From Sergeia podlipaevii (taxonomy: Eukaryota; Euglenozoa; Kinetoplastea; Trypanosomatida; Trypanosomatidae), in assembly GCA_030849805.1 (NCBI GenBank), contig JASANZ010002095.1, forward strand, positions 1 to 44,813: a DNA stretch of 44,813 bases. Direction: 5' to 3'. Each line of letters opens with the position of its first letter. Within the stretch, counting starts at the first letter, position 1. Shown piece by piece: positions 1-8,452 of the stretch. The position numbers were made by a program, and so were the translations under genes. The notes under the pieces were generated by a model, which did no database searches, had not been told where the DNA came from, and saw only the letters and a program-made list of their open reading frames with translations.

Positions 1-120
1 CTTATCCTTGGCGATGGCAACCGCGTCGCCCTTGACGGGCTCGGCGGCGTCAATGGCGGGGGCAGCCTTGTTCAGGGAGGTGTCGTCAGAGTAGGTCTTC
101 ACATCAATAACGTCAGTCAT
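1..120 (-). CDS. Partial CDS, N-terminal 40 residues of an unidentified protein
   Basis: An open frame runs on the minus strand from an ATG at 118-120 off the left window edge. The visible residues begin MTDVIDVKTYSDD and continue as an Ala/Asp/Lys-rich stretch. The frame has no stop and uses GC-ending codons, unlike the AT-rich spacer just upstream of it. A long CT tract followed by AG lies upstream at 172-250, which supports this ATG as the first codon after trans-splicing. Forty residues are not enough for me to name the family. The codon bias suggests a well-expressed gene, but that is inference. Confidence 0.7.
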   Translation of the reverse strand, partial: MTDVIDVKTYSDDTSLNKAAPAIDAAEPVKGDAVAIAKDK

Positions 121-171
121 GGTGATAGTAGTGTGTGTGCGTGTGTTGGTGAAAGAGTAGTAAATATCCAG

Positions 172-250
172 CTATGTCGTCAATACAATAAGAAGAAGAA
201 ATGATGATGTACGAAAGAAATGAAGGAGAGAGAGAGAGAGAGAGAGAGGA
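172..250 (-). promoter_or_regulatory. Predicted trans-splice acceptor for the partial gene at 1-120
   Basis: Read on the minus strand, a nearly pure CT tract (226-248 is a GA dinucleotide run on the plus strand) is followed by the first AG at 172-173. This gives a 5' UTR of about 50 bases before the ATG at 120. Pyrimidine tract plus first downstream AG is the usual trypanosomatid spliced-leader addition signal. Confidence 0.55.
226..248. repeat. GA/TC microsatellite
   Basis: About eleven GA units in the spacer. On the minus strand this forms the polypyrimidine tract of the splice signal above. Confidence 0.9.
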
Positions 251-711
251 AAAGAAATAAGACGTAAAGGAAAAAAAAAATAGTCGTAAAAAACAAAGGG
301 ATTTCTGCATCACAGACATGGCAGGAATAACTTTTTCTAACAATAATCTGACATTCACTCGAGTACGATGGTAGAGCTAAGCGCACCGCGTTGTAAGATT
401 CCTGTGTGTGTGTGTGTGTGTGTGATTCTGATAGTGTGCTCTTGGCGCATAGCGTAACGATAACACCGCATTGCTCAAGACGGATGATATAACAAGAAAA
501 ACTCTGTTCAGCACGAGGAAACAAAATCTGTTGGGCTCCCCATTCCGCTAACAATGGATGACAAAAATATATGTATATAGATAAATAAATAGAGAGAAAC
601 CTTTCACGTGTATGTGAAAGGTATAGCTATATGAAAGAAAGAAGAACATAAAAAAAAAAGCCGCTCACCAAGAGTACACATCCCATGTGCTTAGAGATAG
701 AAAGTGTCAGC
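251..711. other. Gene-free spacer
   Basis: Low-complexity AT- and purine-rich sequence holding a TG microsatellite and short poly-A runs. It should contain the 3' UTR and polyadenylation site of the gene at 712-2277. The short open frames here are built from the microsatellites and do not look coding. Confidence 0.6.
403..424. repeat. TG/CA microsatellite, 11 units
   Basis: Eleven uninterrupted TG units in the spacer between the partial gene and the next gene. Similar short TG/CA runs recur in other spacers (about 4550-4580 and 5236-5252). Confidence 0.9.
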
Positions 712-2277
712 TTACATACTGAGAGCATGAAGCCTCCTGGCCAGACGCTGCTCAATAGCGCAATCGTGAATGAACGCACGATCCATCGCCGCCGCACTCC
801 ACATCTGGTGGATTGTGTAGGAAACACTTACAATTGCACTCGTCTTGCGGCTTGAGCTGTGTACTGCTGTGCATATGCGAAGTTTGGAGCCCTGATGATG
901 TAGCGGATTCGACTGCTCCTGCGCTGCAAGAGCCGCTGCCATGGCCTGCAACTCAAGAATGTCGTCACGATGCGTGAGCTGTGCCGTTCCATCAGCATCC
1001 TTCATAAGCGCACCCAGAACTTCCTGCACGCACGTCGGTGAGGCACCACCATCACCATCCTTGGAGACCATTAAGAGTATCTCAAGGCAGCTGTGGGCCA
1101 GAGCGACGCGTGTGGAGACAGGACCCTTCAGAGCAATCTCCAACGCACTCAGTACCGCCATCCTCAGTGCGCACCCAATTGAGTGAAGTCCCCTTCTCTG
1201 TGTCGCATGCGTTTCTGCTCCTCTCCTCAAGGGAGGCTCTGGGGTATCGAGAAAAAATCGCAGGGTAGCAGCAAGCCCTGCGGCAACTGCGCAAGCTTCT
1301 TGCTGGCACGAGTCAAGTGTGCCTACGTGGGCCCCACCATGGGCGGCTGTCGCTGTGCTACGTGCCGCCCTGCCACTGGTATCGCCGTACGCGCTGAGAA
1401 GCACACACATGTGCCTCAGTGCACGAATCCGGAGGGACACCACGCCAACACGGTGCAGAAGGCCCATTTCTCCCGCGTTGTCAGTGCCGACGATCATGAC
1501 TGTACTGTCGGAGGTGGTTCGCTTCAGCACAGTATCGATAAGTTCGAGGCACTGTCGCAAGGGACGCGTCATATCACATAACGAGGTGTGGCCTGCCATG
1601 GCCGCTACGTCAGCCAGAAGAGAGTCGCACGTGTGTTCCATCAGACAGAGAGACCACACCTTTAGCTCCACATGATGCATGTGTGCCACAACAGCGGACC
1701 TACTCCTTACGTCTGTCTCAACCGCTGCAGCAACTTCATCGGCTCTGTTGGCGCACAGAGCAGAATCCGCAAGAGCAGCGGCAATGGCCTTCGCCTCAGC
1801 ACTTGGGCTCCAACAGAAGGCAGTTCTCCGCCGCGCAATATGCTTCCACAGCCGTAGAATGGCATCCTCCACATTGCTGCTGCCGTGTTTGTTTGCTGTT
1901 GCTTCACGGACCACTTGTGCGTAAGACTTTGTCGTCATAGCGGCTGAGTCAAAATCTTGAAGCAAGCTCGCCTGACCAGGCGGATAGATGCCCTCACACT
2001 TGCCCTCGTTAGCGCCACAGGAAGGAGAGGCACCAGACAAGAAAGTTGTGGTAGAGTCCCCTTTGAAAGGGGTCTCCGGTGTATCCAAGGGTCTCGAGCA
2101 TATCTGTTGCTCCTGCGGCGTGCACACTTCTGTGCCAGACTGCTTACCTGCTGAGTGCCTTGTCCATGTCTCTGTTGCAGTGCCGAGTGTACACTCCCAG
2201 GTGGCACCACAATGTAGCGGCTTGCGCACCGTGCTGCTCATGTGCTGAGTGCAGGTGTAGACAGGAAGTAGCGGCAT
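712..2277 (-). CDS. Conserved-looking hypothetical protein, mostly alpha-helical, about 521 aa
   Basis: I do not recognise this protein. A long minus-strand frame ends with TAA at 712-714. The frame is open to 2313, but the codon there is TTG; the first ATG is at 2277 (MPLLPVY...), and a second candidate, MSSTVRK, starts at 2241. The first 110 residues are polar and look disordered. The rest is rich in Ala, Leu, Cys and His with regular heptad-like spacing of hydrophobic residues, suggesting a helical solenoid. No signal peptide, transmembrane segment or catalytic motif is evident. It is the last complete gene of the minus-strand unit in this window, downstream of the chromodomain gene. A HEAT/ARM-type scaffold is possible but unproven. 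Confidence 0.8.
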   Translation of the reverse strand: MPLLPVYTCTQHMSSTVRKPLHCGATWECTLGTATETWTRHSAGKQSGTEVCTPQEQQICSRPLDTPETPFKGDSTTTFLSGASPSCGANEGKCEGIYPPGQASLLQDFDSAAMTTKSYAQVVREATANKHGSSNVEDAILRLWKHIARRRTAFCWSPSAEAKAIAAALADSALCANRADEVAAAVETDVRSRSAVVAHMHHVELKVWSLCLMEHTCDSLLADVAAMAGHTSLCDMTRPLRQCLELIDTVLKRTTSDSTVMIVGTDNAGEMGLLHRVGVVSLRIRALRHMCVLLSAYGDTSGRAARSTATAAHGGAHVGTLDSCQQEACAVAAGLAATLRFFLDTPEPPLRRGAETHATQRRGLHSIGCALRMAVLSALEIALKGPVSTRVALAHSCLEILLMVSKDGDGGASPTCVQEVLGALMKDADGTAQLTHRDDILELQAMAAALAAQEQSNPLHHQGSKLRICTAVHSSSRKTSAIVSVSYTIHQMWSAAAMDRAFIHDCAIEQRLARRLHALSM

Positions 2278-2649
2278 TCTTTTTGAATAACAATGATAAA
2301 AATAATAAAACAAAAACCTGGCCGTGCTTGTATGAATATTAAAACTTTATGTTCCTGTTCTCGCTGTTGGTAGTGTCGTATTCTTTTTGACTGGTATATT
2401 GTCTATCTGCGTAAGTCTTAATAACTCAATTTTTTTAAAAGTTTCTCTTTGAAGTTCTTGAATATACATTGAACAAAAATAAATAAATATGTGAGTGAAG
2501 AACAAGAAAAGAAAAAGAATGCGTTGGCTACAGTAAAAGGAGAGGGGGCACACGTGCACAGACCAGCAAAACGCGTATCACTCTTGTTGTCTTACTCACT
2601 TTCATAAAAAAAAAAACACTGCTGTTATCATTGATAGTTTATTCCATTG
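2278..2649. other. Gene-free spacer
   Basis: AT-rich spacer between the chromodomain gene and the hypothetical gene. It contains T-rich stretches on both strands and an A10 run at 2606-2615. I see no RNA gene or credible small ORF. Confidence 0.6.
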
Positions 2650-3873
2650 TTAGCTATCTTCAAGAATGATGGCATTCTCAAGAAGATAGTCAATCAACAG
2701 CTGAGGAAAGGCAAAACGGAACACAGAAAGCGGCATTGAGGCAATCACCTCTCGGAATTCTGCCTCGTCTTTTTCCACTTCCGTCTTCACCTCTTCATTG
2801 GCATTCTCCACACCAGACTTCACCCTTGTGGTGCCACTGGCTGCCCCAGCCCCTGCCACAACTCGTTCCAGAAACCGATATCGTACCACCATTTGTTCTC
2901 TCTGCGGCCTCAGCAACTCCAGTGCTGTGGCTCCAAGCTCGGGGTGATCCGCGACGCTTTCCTTGCGTAGCCTCTCTGCTTCAGTGCTGCCAGTCCACGG
3001 AACAGGCGATACGGGATCAACAAACGGAAGGCCGCTTTCTATACTCTGTGGCGGCGCAAGACCGATGATCTCCAGTCCCGGTGGTGCTCTTGACAGTTCC
3101 GGGGCTAACGCTGCAGTATCCACTGAGACTGCAAAGTCCCCTAAAACCGAACTGTAGGCCCCGCTAGCCACGCACCCGTGCATGAAGCTGACTCCATACC
3201 TCTCGCGCCACATGTTCTCCACGCGCATAGCAGGCGCGCACTTTTCACCCAAGTGAGAATCCTCTAGTAACGCCGTCGCACCCCTGCGGCGCTTGCTACT
3301 GTTGTTGTTGTTGAGAACGCTAGCAGCTTCGTCAGATAAGATGAGCTCACCAAGCATGATAACATCAGCGCGCTCAACACTATCTGTTTCCTGGAGCTGC
3401 GGCTGCAGCTCCTCTCTCGTGGCCAGTGTATCAAGAGCGCTGTTGCCGCAATAACTGTTGCTGTTGCTACTACTTGTATCGCTCTGTACATTGTCCAATT
3501 TCTGCTTGTTTGCCTTGGGATCACGAAGAAGAAGGCCATAAAGTACTTCAATCTCAGGATCAAGTGCGGCATCATCTACGTCAAGCCGAGAGCGCTTTCG
3601 ACCTTTGTTGATGTCGCCGCTCTCCACGTGCGCTAGCGTCTGCCGCACGTATTTCTTCTCCTTCCTCCACGCTGCGATGCGAGCGTCACTCACGTCCATC
3701 TGCTCCTGATCCACGCGCTGCACCGCACCAGCACAGTATTCGCTAATGTTCTCGCGGGGCTCCCATGTCTCAGAGATGGCATCATCGCCTTGCCAGCGTG
3801 TGCGGTATTCTAAGGCTCCATCCTCTGGACGGATGCGGCGGTCCATAATAGTGTCCACCTTATAATATTCCAT
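2650..3873 (-). CDS. Chromodomain protein (HP1-like N-terminal chromodomain), 407 aa
   Basis: The N terminus is a clear chromodomain at residues 3-55: YYKVDTIMDRR, then RTRWQGDDAISETWEPREN, matching the HP1/Polycomb pattern of strand, W-x-G, then TWEP-x-EN. Chromodomains bind methylated lysines on histone tails through three aromatic residues. Tyr4 and Trp27 are present, but the third position (usually Phe/Tyr after W-x-G) is Asp30, so binding may be weak or altered. Residues 60-350 are polar and probably disordered, with a Lys/Arg-rich patch near 90-98 and a later KRRRG run that could be nuclear-localisation signals. The last 30 residues end in a hydrophobic segment (FPQLLIDYLLENAI) faintly resembling the end of an HP1 chromo-shadow domain; that part is inference. 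The ATG at 3873 sits 29 bases downstream of a good splice acceptor. Confidence 0.88.
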   Translation of the reverse strand: MEYYKVDTIMDRRIRPEDGALEYRTRWQGDDAISETWEPRENISEYCAGAVQRVDQEQMDVSDARIAAWRKEKKYVRQTLAHVESGDINKGRKRSRLDVDDAALDPEIEVLYGLLLRDPKANKQKLDNVQSDTSSSNSNSYCGNSALDTLATREELQPQLQETDSVERADVIMLGELILSDEAASVLNNNNSSKRRRGATALLEDSHLGEKCAPAMRVENMWRERYGVSFMHGCVASGAYSSVLGDFAVSVDTAALAPELSRAPPGLEIIGLAPPQSIESGLPFVDPVSPVPWTGSTEAERLRKESVADHPELGATALELLRPQREQMVVRYRFLERVVAGAGAASGTTRVKSGVENANEEVKTEVEKDEAEFREVIASMPLSVFRFAFPQLLIDYLLENAIILEDS

Positions 3874-3901
3874 ATACAGGTGGTGCGTCTATGCATGTAA
3901 G

Positions 3902-3941
3902 CTAGTGATAGCAATAAAAGAGAGAGAAAGAGAGGGCGAGC
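3902..3941 (-). promoter_or_regulatory. Predicted trans-splice acceptor of the chromodomain gene
   Basis: On the minus strand a CT-rich tract (3915-3941) is followed by its first AG at 3902-3903. The predicted 5' UTR is about 28 bases and agrees with the ATG at 3873. Confidence 0.6.
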
Positions 3942-4586
3942 GTGTTTGATGTCACCCTCCTCCAAGTATGCTTGTATCTATAACAAAGAAGAATACGTGA
4001 GCGAAGGGGAAGGGGAAAAAAAGAGAAGAAAGAGTTATTGTAAGTAAATCTTTATGCACTATTTCTTCTCTCATCAACTGTTCCAGTCGCTCAAATTAGT
4101 GGACTTTTATTTTTCCTTCCTTTAAAATATGCATAGAGAGTACAGCCACGCCGAACGTCCTTCAACGCGTCCTTTCTCTCCCTCTCTATCCCGAAACCAA
4201 ATCCATTGCTTTGTAGAGCGATATGAATTGCTCAATATTCATAATGTATACACTTTGCTTTTGTGACTAAGCATACCTATACCTATAAGAGCACTAGCTA
4301 GCGCAACTGTTCTCTCTCCTTTTCTCTGTTTTCTCTTTCGCCATTTTCATCTTCACCCAACCTCCTTAAGATATGATAACCAACCAACCCTTGTAGGGAT
4401 AACAACACATTACTTGTGGAAAACTGAAGGGACAAAACGGCATGGGAAGCACTCATCACAGGGAACTATAGCTACAACTCCTTTTTCTCTTGCTTTCTTT
4501 GGCCTTCTCCTTTCCTGTCCTCCAGGTCGTTTCGTTCTTCAAGATGAACGCACACACGCACACGCACACACACACACACGAGTTCG
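3942..4586. other. Gene-free spacer
   Basis: About 650 bases between bL12m and the chromodomain gene. It contains pyrimidine-rich plus-strand stretches around 4160-4190 and 4305-4345, and a CA-rich run near 4550-4580 just beyond the bL12m stop. No coding frame or tRNA-like fold is visible. Confidence 0.55.
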
Positions 4587-5135
4587 TTAAATTAGCTCCA
4601 CCTTGGCACCTAGCTTCTCAAAGAGGTCTTTCAGCTTCGATGCTTCATCCTTGCCAAGATTCGTAGCTACCAGCCCAGGACAGTTCTCGACCGCCTTCTT
4701 GGCGTCAGGAATGCTCATGCTGGTGACAGTGCGAAGCTCCTTGATAAGCTTAATCTTAATATCCGGCGCGTACTTCTCGAGTTTCACATCAAACGTCAGC
4801 TTCTCCACCTTCTTCTTCTCCGTCTTGGGGGCCTCCTCCGCGGCCTCACCAGCGGGAGCCGCGGCGGCGGCCTGGGCAACAGGCGCTGCGGCCATCACCA
4901 TACCGCCACCACCGCCACCACCAAGACCACGCAGAAGGGCCTTCTCGTAGAACTCATCACTATGGCCGAGCTTCTTGAAGATAAGGCGCTGCAGGTCTGA
5001 TACCTCCTTGAGGGTCAGCTGGGAGTAGGCAGCAGCCAACTCATCTATCTTGGGGTTCGCAGGGGTGGCGGCACACGCGCGGACCTGGCTGCTGAGGCGC
5101 GCGAGCACACCAGAAGCAATGATGGCGCGACGCAT
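4587..5135 (-). CDS. MRPL12: Mitochondrial ribosomal protein bL12m (L7/L12)
   Basis: This is the L12 stalk protein of the mitochondrial large ribosomal subunit, which recruits and stimulates translational GTPases. The 182-residue product starts with a short Arg- and Ala-rich segment (MRRAIIASGVLARLSS) typical of a mitochondrial presequence. A helical dimerisation region follows (30-70, with LTLKEVSDLQRLIFKKLG). Next come a Gly run at 72-78 and an Ala-rich hinge to about 101. The conserved C-terminal domain at 112-182 has the family signature (KIKLIKELRTVTSMSIPDAK, then AVENCPGLV and a terminal EKLGAKVELI). The hinge is longer and richer in Gly/Ala than in bacteria. The ATG at 5135 lies 33 bases from a predicted splice acceptor. 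The identification is firm. Confidence 0.95.
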   Translation of the reverse strand: MRRAIIASGVLARLSSQVRACAATPANPKIDELAAAYSQLTLKEVSDLQRLIFKKLGHSDEFYEKALLRGLGGGGGGGMVMAAAPVAQAAAAAPAGEAAEEAPKTEKKKVEKLTFDVKLEKYAPDIKIKLIKELRTVTSMSIPDAKKAVENCPGLVATNLGKDEASKLKDLFEKLGAKVELI

Positions 5136-5537
5136 TACGTATTCTTTGGTACTCTCTTTCTTCCGTTGCTACATAAGTAAGGAAAATGCCAATAAAGCAT
5201 AATTAGTAAACAAAGAAAAAAAAGAAGGAGAGAGAGTGTGTGTGTGTGTGTGCAGCGTGAAAAATGAAAAGCAAAGATGATGAATAGTAATAGTAAGATA
5301 GCAGTAGCAGAAAGATCAGAGGTGAACTTCCTTGCTAGCAGTATTCCCAATAGGGGTGAAATTCATTATATCTCCTTTGATGAGTAAAGCAACAAAAAAG
5401 ATAAACACAGCATTTTGTGAAGCAAATGGGCCCTAAAGATTTTCTTTTTTAAAAAAGAACATGTAAGTGCTCCTACGTTCATGTATTCCCAGTTCTTTGG
5501 GTCATAATCAACCACAACACGCAAGCGCATCGCTCAG
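5136..5537. other. Gene-free spacer
   Basis: Spacer between the MYST acetyltransferase and bL12m. It contains the bL12m splice signal, a GA/GT microsatellite near 5229-5252 and AT-rich sequence. Nothing else is supported. Confidence 0.6.
5169..5240 (-). promoter_or_regulatory. Predicted trans-splice acceptor of bL12m
   Basis: On the minus strand a pyrimidine tract (about 5211-5236) is followed by the first good AG at 5169-5170 (in TGTAG). This leaves a 5' UTR of about 33 bases. Confidence 0.5.
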
Positions 5538-7136
5538 CTACGAGCAGTCGCCCTCCACCTCGTCTAATCCTTCGTCGTCCTCCTCCGCCGCTTCACTCTC
5601 TTTCCATATCACATACGTGGGAGGCGGTGGCTCCTCTCTATGCTCCTCGTACATACCCGGGCACCAGCTCAGCAAATGCGTGTAGAAGGTGTAGGTCTCT
5701 GCATTGCGCTCACGCCGTAGCCGCTTAGCGTAGCACCGCTGAATGCTCTCTTCAGAAACGCACAGTTGATTTCCACTAATAAGGTGCAGATACTGCAATG
5801 TACGTATGACATCTGCCTGCGTCATGGAGGTGGCCTGGACGAGGTAGTCAATAGTCGTGCAGTGCCCCTCCTCCAGGGCTCGACCCAACGCAGATATGAT
5901 CGTGTCAGACCAGTACCCAAGGTACAGCTTTTCGCCTAGGTCACTGAGAGGCTTCTCGGGGGTGCCGATCTTGCCTTCCCTCCGCGAAAGCTCGTAGCTA
6001 AGTTCGATGAGAAAGCGGCCAATGCCTCTGCTTTGATATTGGGGCAGAACTAAAATGCACGACAAGTTATACATCTCCGGTGTCTGCTTCTCCTTGCTGA
6101 AGTAGCCGAGTACCTCCAGTCCATGTGGCTGTATAGAACACAAAACGTAGAATAGAAACGGGGTCATGTCATTATCAAGTGCCTTGTGCTCCAGAAAGAG
6201 TTTGGAGAGAAGGGCAAGATGCTCACAGAATGTGGGTTCCAGCTTGCCATCCATCTCAAGCACCACCAAGCGCCGCACGGGGTCTCTGTAAATCTCATTG
6301 CCAGGAGGGTGCCTCAAGCAGTTCTGCCTTACATGCCGCATAACGCCTTCGTGGTCAACAAACGGGTGCAAGCAGTAGGGACATATGTGAAGCGTAAAGG
6401 ACTTGGTGGCAATTGGCCTCTGTGGTCCCGCGCTCGCTGAGGCTGCAGCTGAACTTGGCGACGAGGTGGACGCCGCTGGCACCGACCCACCAGCCGAGGA
6501 CGACGGGGATGATGACATCACGAGCAGCTCTGTGCTACCTGCCAAGTACTGAGAAGCGGCTTGGAGGCCTTGATGCACGGCAGGACGCGCGAGATGATAT
6601 GGACTGAAGTACCATGTTTCTAGTTCATAAGGACCTATACAGATTGAATATGTGTTCTTCGTGCGTGAGAAGAAGGAGCTGTCCTTTCGTGCTCGCACTG
6701 TAGACACTTTCACAGAGTGCTTGCCAGCACCACCACCCTTCGCGTTCGCTGCCACGACTACCCCTGAGCCCGCGCCACCGGCAGTGACAGGGCTACCCGG
6801 AAACGAGTGAGAGTGCTCCGTTGACGCCGCTGCCTTCTCCGCTGCAATGCTCTGGCGCCGTGTAGTCACACCGCTCAGACTGCTCTGGGTCTGATGGTGG
6901 CTGTGCGTGCGGCCCTGGTAGCGTTCCTTGATCTCACTGGCCGGCAGCCAGCGGTCCATCCGGCTATCTTGCTCCACGTAGCGGACGTAATAAAGAAACT
7001 CGCCAGTGGAGGCGTCCACCCCGACCTCTTGAACCATTGCCGCATGAAAGGTACCATTGAGGAGACCGTACACCTTCTGTTTTGCTTCGTAGGTTGGGGT
7101 GCCGCTACTACTGGGGGCCCCACGTCTCGCAGACAT
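5538..7136 (-). CDS. MYST-family histone acetyltransferase with N-terminal chromo-barrel (HAT1/HAT2 type)
   Basis: The enzyme acetylates lysines, typically on histone H4 or H2A.Z, using acetyl-CoA. The frame is open to 7163 (a TTG codon), but the first ATG is at 7136, giving 532 residues; numbering starts there. Residues about 16-75 form a chromo-barrel/Tudor-knot (LYYVRYVEQDSRMDRWLPASE). After a low-complexity linker comes the MYST C2HC zinc finger (C252, C255, H268, C273), followed by HPPGNEIYRD. The catalytic core keeps the active cysteine (C360 in YNLSCILVLPQYQ), the acetyl-CoA loop Q-x-x-G-x-G from 368, and the general-base glutamate (E394 in TPEKPLSDLG). All of these match Esa1/Tip60. 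Trypanosoma brucei has three MYST enzymes, HAT1 to HAT3; the chromo-barrel favours HAT1 or HAT2, but I cannot decide which. The product ends with an acidic tail after TAG. Confidence 0.95.
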   Translation of the reverse strand: MSARRGAPSSSGTPTYEAKQKVYGLLNGTFHAAMVQEVGVDASTGEFLYYVRYVEQDSRMDRWLPASEIKERYQGRTHSHHQTQSSLSGVTTRRQSIAAEKAAASTEHSHSFPGSPVTAGGAGSGVVVAANAKGGGAGKHSVKVSTVRARKDSSFFSRTKNTYSICIGPYELETWYFSPYHLARPAVHQGLQAASQYLAGSTELLVMSSSPSSSAGGSVPAASTSSPSSAAASASAGPQRPIATKSFTLHICPYCLHPFVDHEGVMRHVRQNCLRHPPGNEIYRDPVRRLVVLEMDGKLEPTFCEHLALLSKLFLEHKALDNDMTPFLFYVLCSIQPHGLEVLGYFSKEKQTPEMYNLSCILVLPQYQSRGIGRFLIELSYELSRREGKIGTPEKPLSDLGEKLYLGYWSDTIISALGRALEEGHCTTIDYLVQATSMTQADVIRTLQYLHLISGNQLCVSEESIQRCYAKRLRRERNAETYTFYTHLLSWCPGMYEEHREEPPPPTYVIWKESEAAEEDDEGLDEVEGDCS

Positions 7137-8452
7137 AGCAGTTGCCTTTCCCCCCTTTAACAATTATAAGGAGATGAGGGGAATAATACAAAAAGGGTCT
7201 CAGAAGCTATCAGAAGAATAAAGAAACTATGTATAGAAGCTCACCCAAGGTAGAAAGAAAAAGTTTTATATCAAAAGAAAAAAATAGAATTTTCCTATTA
7301 TAACAATAGACAATAGGTAAATCATAAGAACCGTACAAGGTCACTGGCCGACACAAGTAGTATAGCACACACTCGTTATACAGAGCGCGAATATATGCAT
7401 GAAGAAATCCCCAACGGAAAGTAAGGCGAGATTGCACAATAGTACAGTAATTCTTTTTTTTTTTTGATGCGCCGTAGGCTATAAATCAAAGCTATTATAT
7501 ATACTCTCCGCTCCCCTACTCGTTATCGATGGCAAATGATAAATAAATCCATTACGTGTGCATTTTTTTTTTCTATCTTTATTTCAAAAAAAAAAAATGA
7601 AGAAGAAGACAACGCATCGACATTGTAATAGTTATTCGTTGTGGCAATCAACCTACCAGGAGAGACTATTACAGCAGTACACACGTGAATCGATAGCTTT
7701 GCGACCTGTAGCAAGCGATAGAGCTGGGATACACCCAGCACGTGGAGCGCGGAATCTTTTATCAACTGGAATCCATTTTTTTTTTTCACTGCATAGTAAT
7801 ATATAAAGATATACAAAAAGAAAAGATCAAAAGGAAAGAAACTAACAAGAGAAGGATTATTCAATAAGCTCAAAAGCAACAACACAACGGTATGAGCGAT
7901 ATGCTACCTTCTTCAAGACAAGAAAAAATTCCGGGAAGCAAAGTTATTAATTTTTTTAAAAATGAGGTGTGGCCTGCATAAGTGCATCCAACCTCCTTGC
8001 ACTATAGTGCTTTCATACACGTACCATGACTGCATGCTATTTCTTCCCGTATATTTTCTTTTCTTTTGCCTCTTTACGCGTGCATATGTATATATGTATA
8101 TATGTATGCTTAGTGTGTATCAAGGCTCAGATTTCCCTTATAAATGAAATAAACACGTTTCCTTCATACTTTCGTTTTCATATAATCCAAGCGCACACGC
8201 GGATAAACACGCATATTGACTTTTTCTGAGAGCTAGTGACTGGAAAAAAACACTAAATATGTATACAAAAAGAAAAAAAAGATATATAGAAATGCCGTAC
8301 TTTATAGATGTACATGCGTGCAAACACGTGTGCGCGCGTGTTACAATATGGATACTCATGTGTCGTTTTGAAGTGTGGTGCTTCTGGTTTGCCAGGTAGA
8401 TTTCACAACAGACCTCCGTTTCTTTTTATTTTCTCCCACTAAATATATCCAC
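7137..8452. other. Long gene-free spacer (1.3 kb)
   Basis: AT-rich spacer between the nucleoside hydrolase and the acetyltransferase, full of poly-A and poly-T runs. One block of ordinary complexity at about 7605-7770 stands out. It holds a perfect 6-bp stem with a 5-base loop (7723-7739) and is followed by a T11 run on the plus strand. I see no tRNA boxes and no convincing protein frame. The short open frames here are low-complexity and read as chance. Confidence 0.5.

Noticed and set aside
7523..7885. 120-codon minus-strand frame in the long spacer
   Set aside because: Its two ends are poly-Phe/Leu/Ser products of T- and A-rich tracts; only about 50 middle residues look ordinary, and they match nothing I know.
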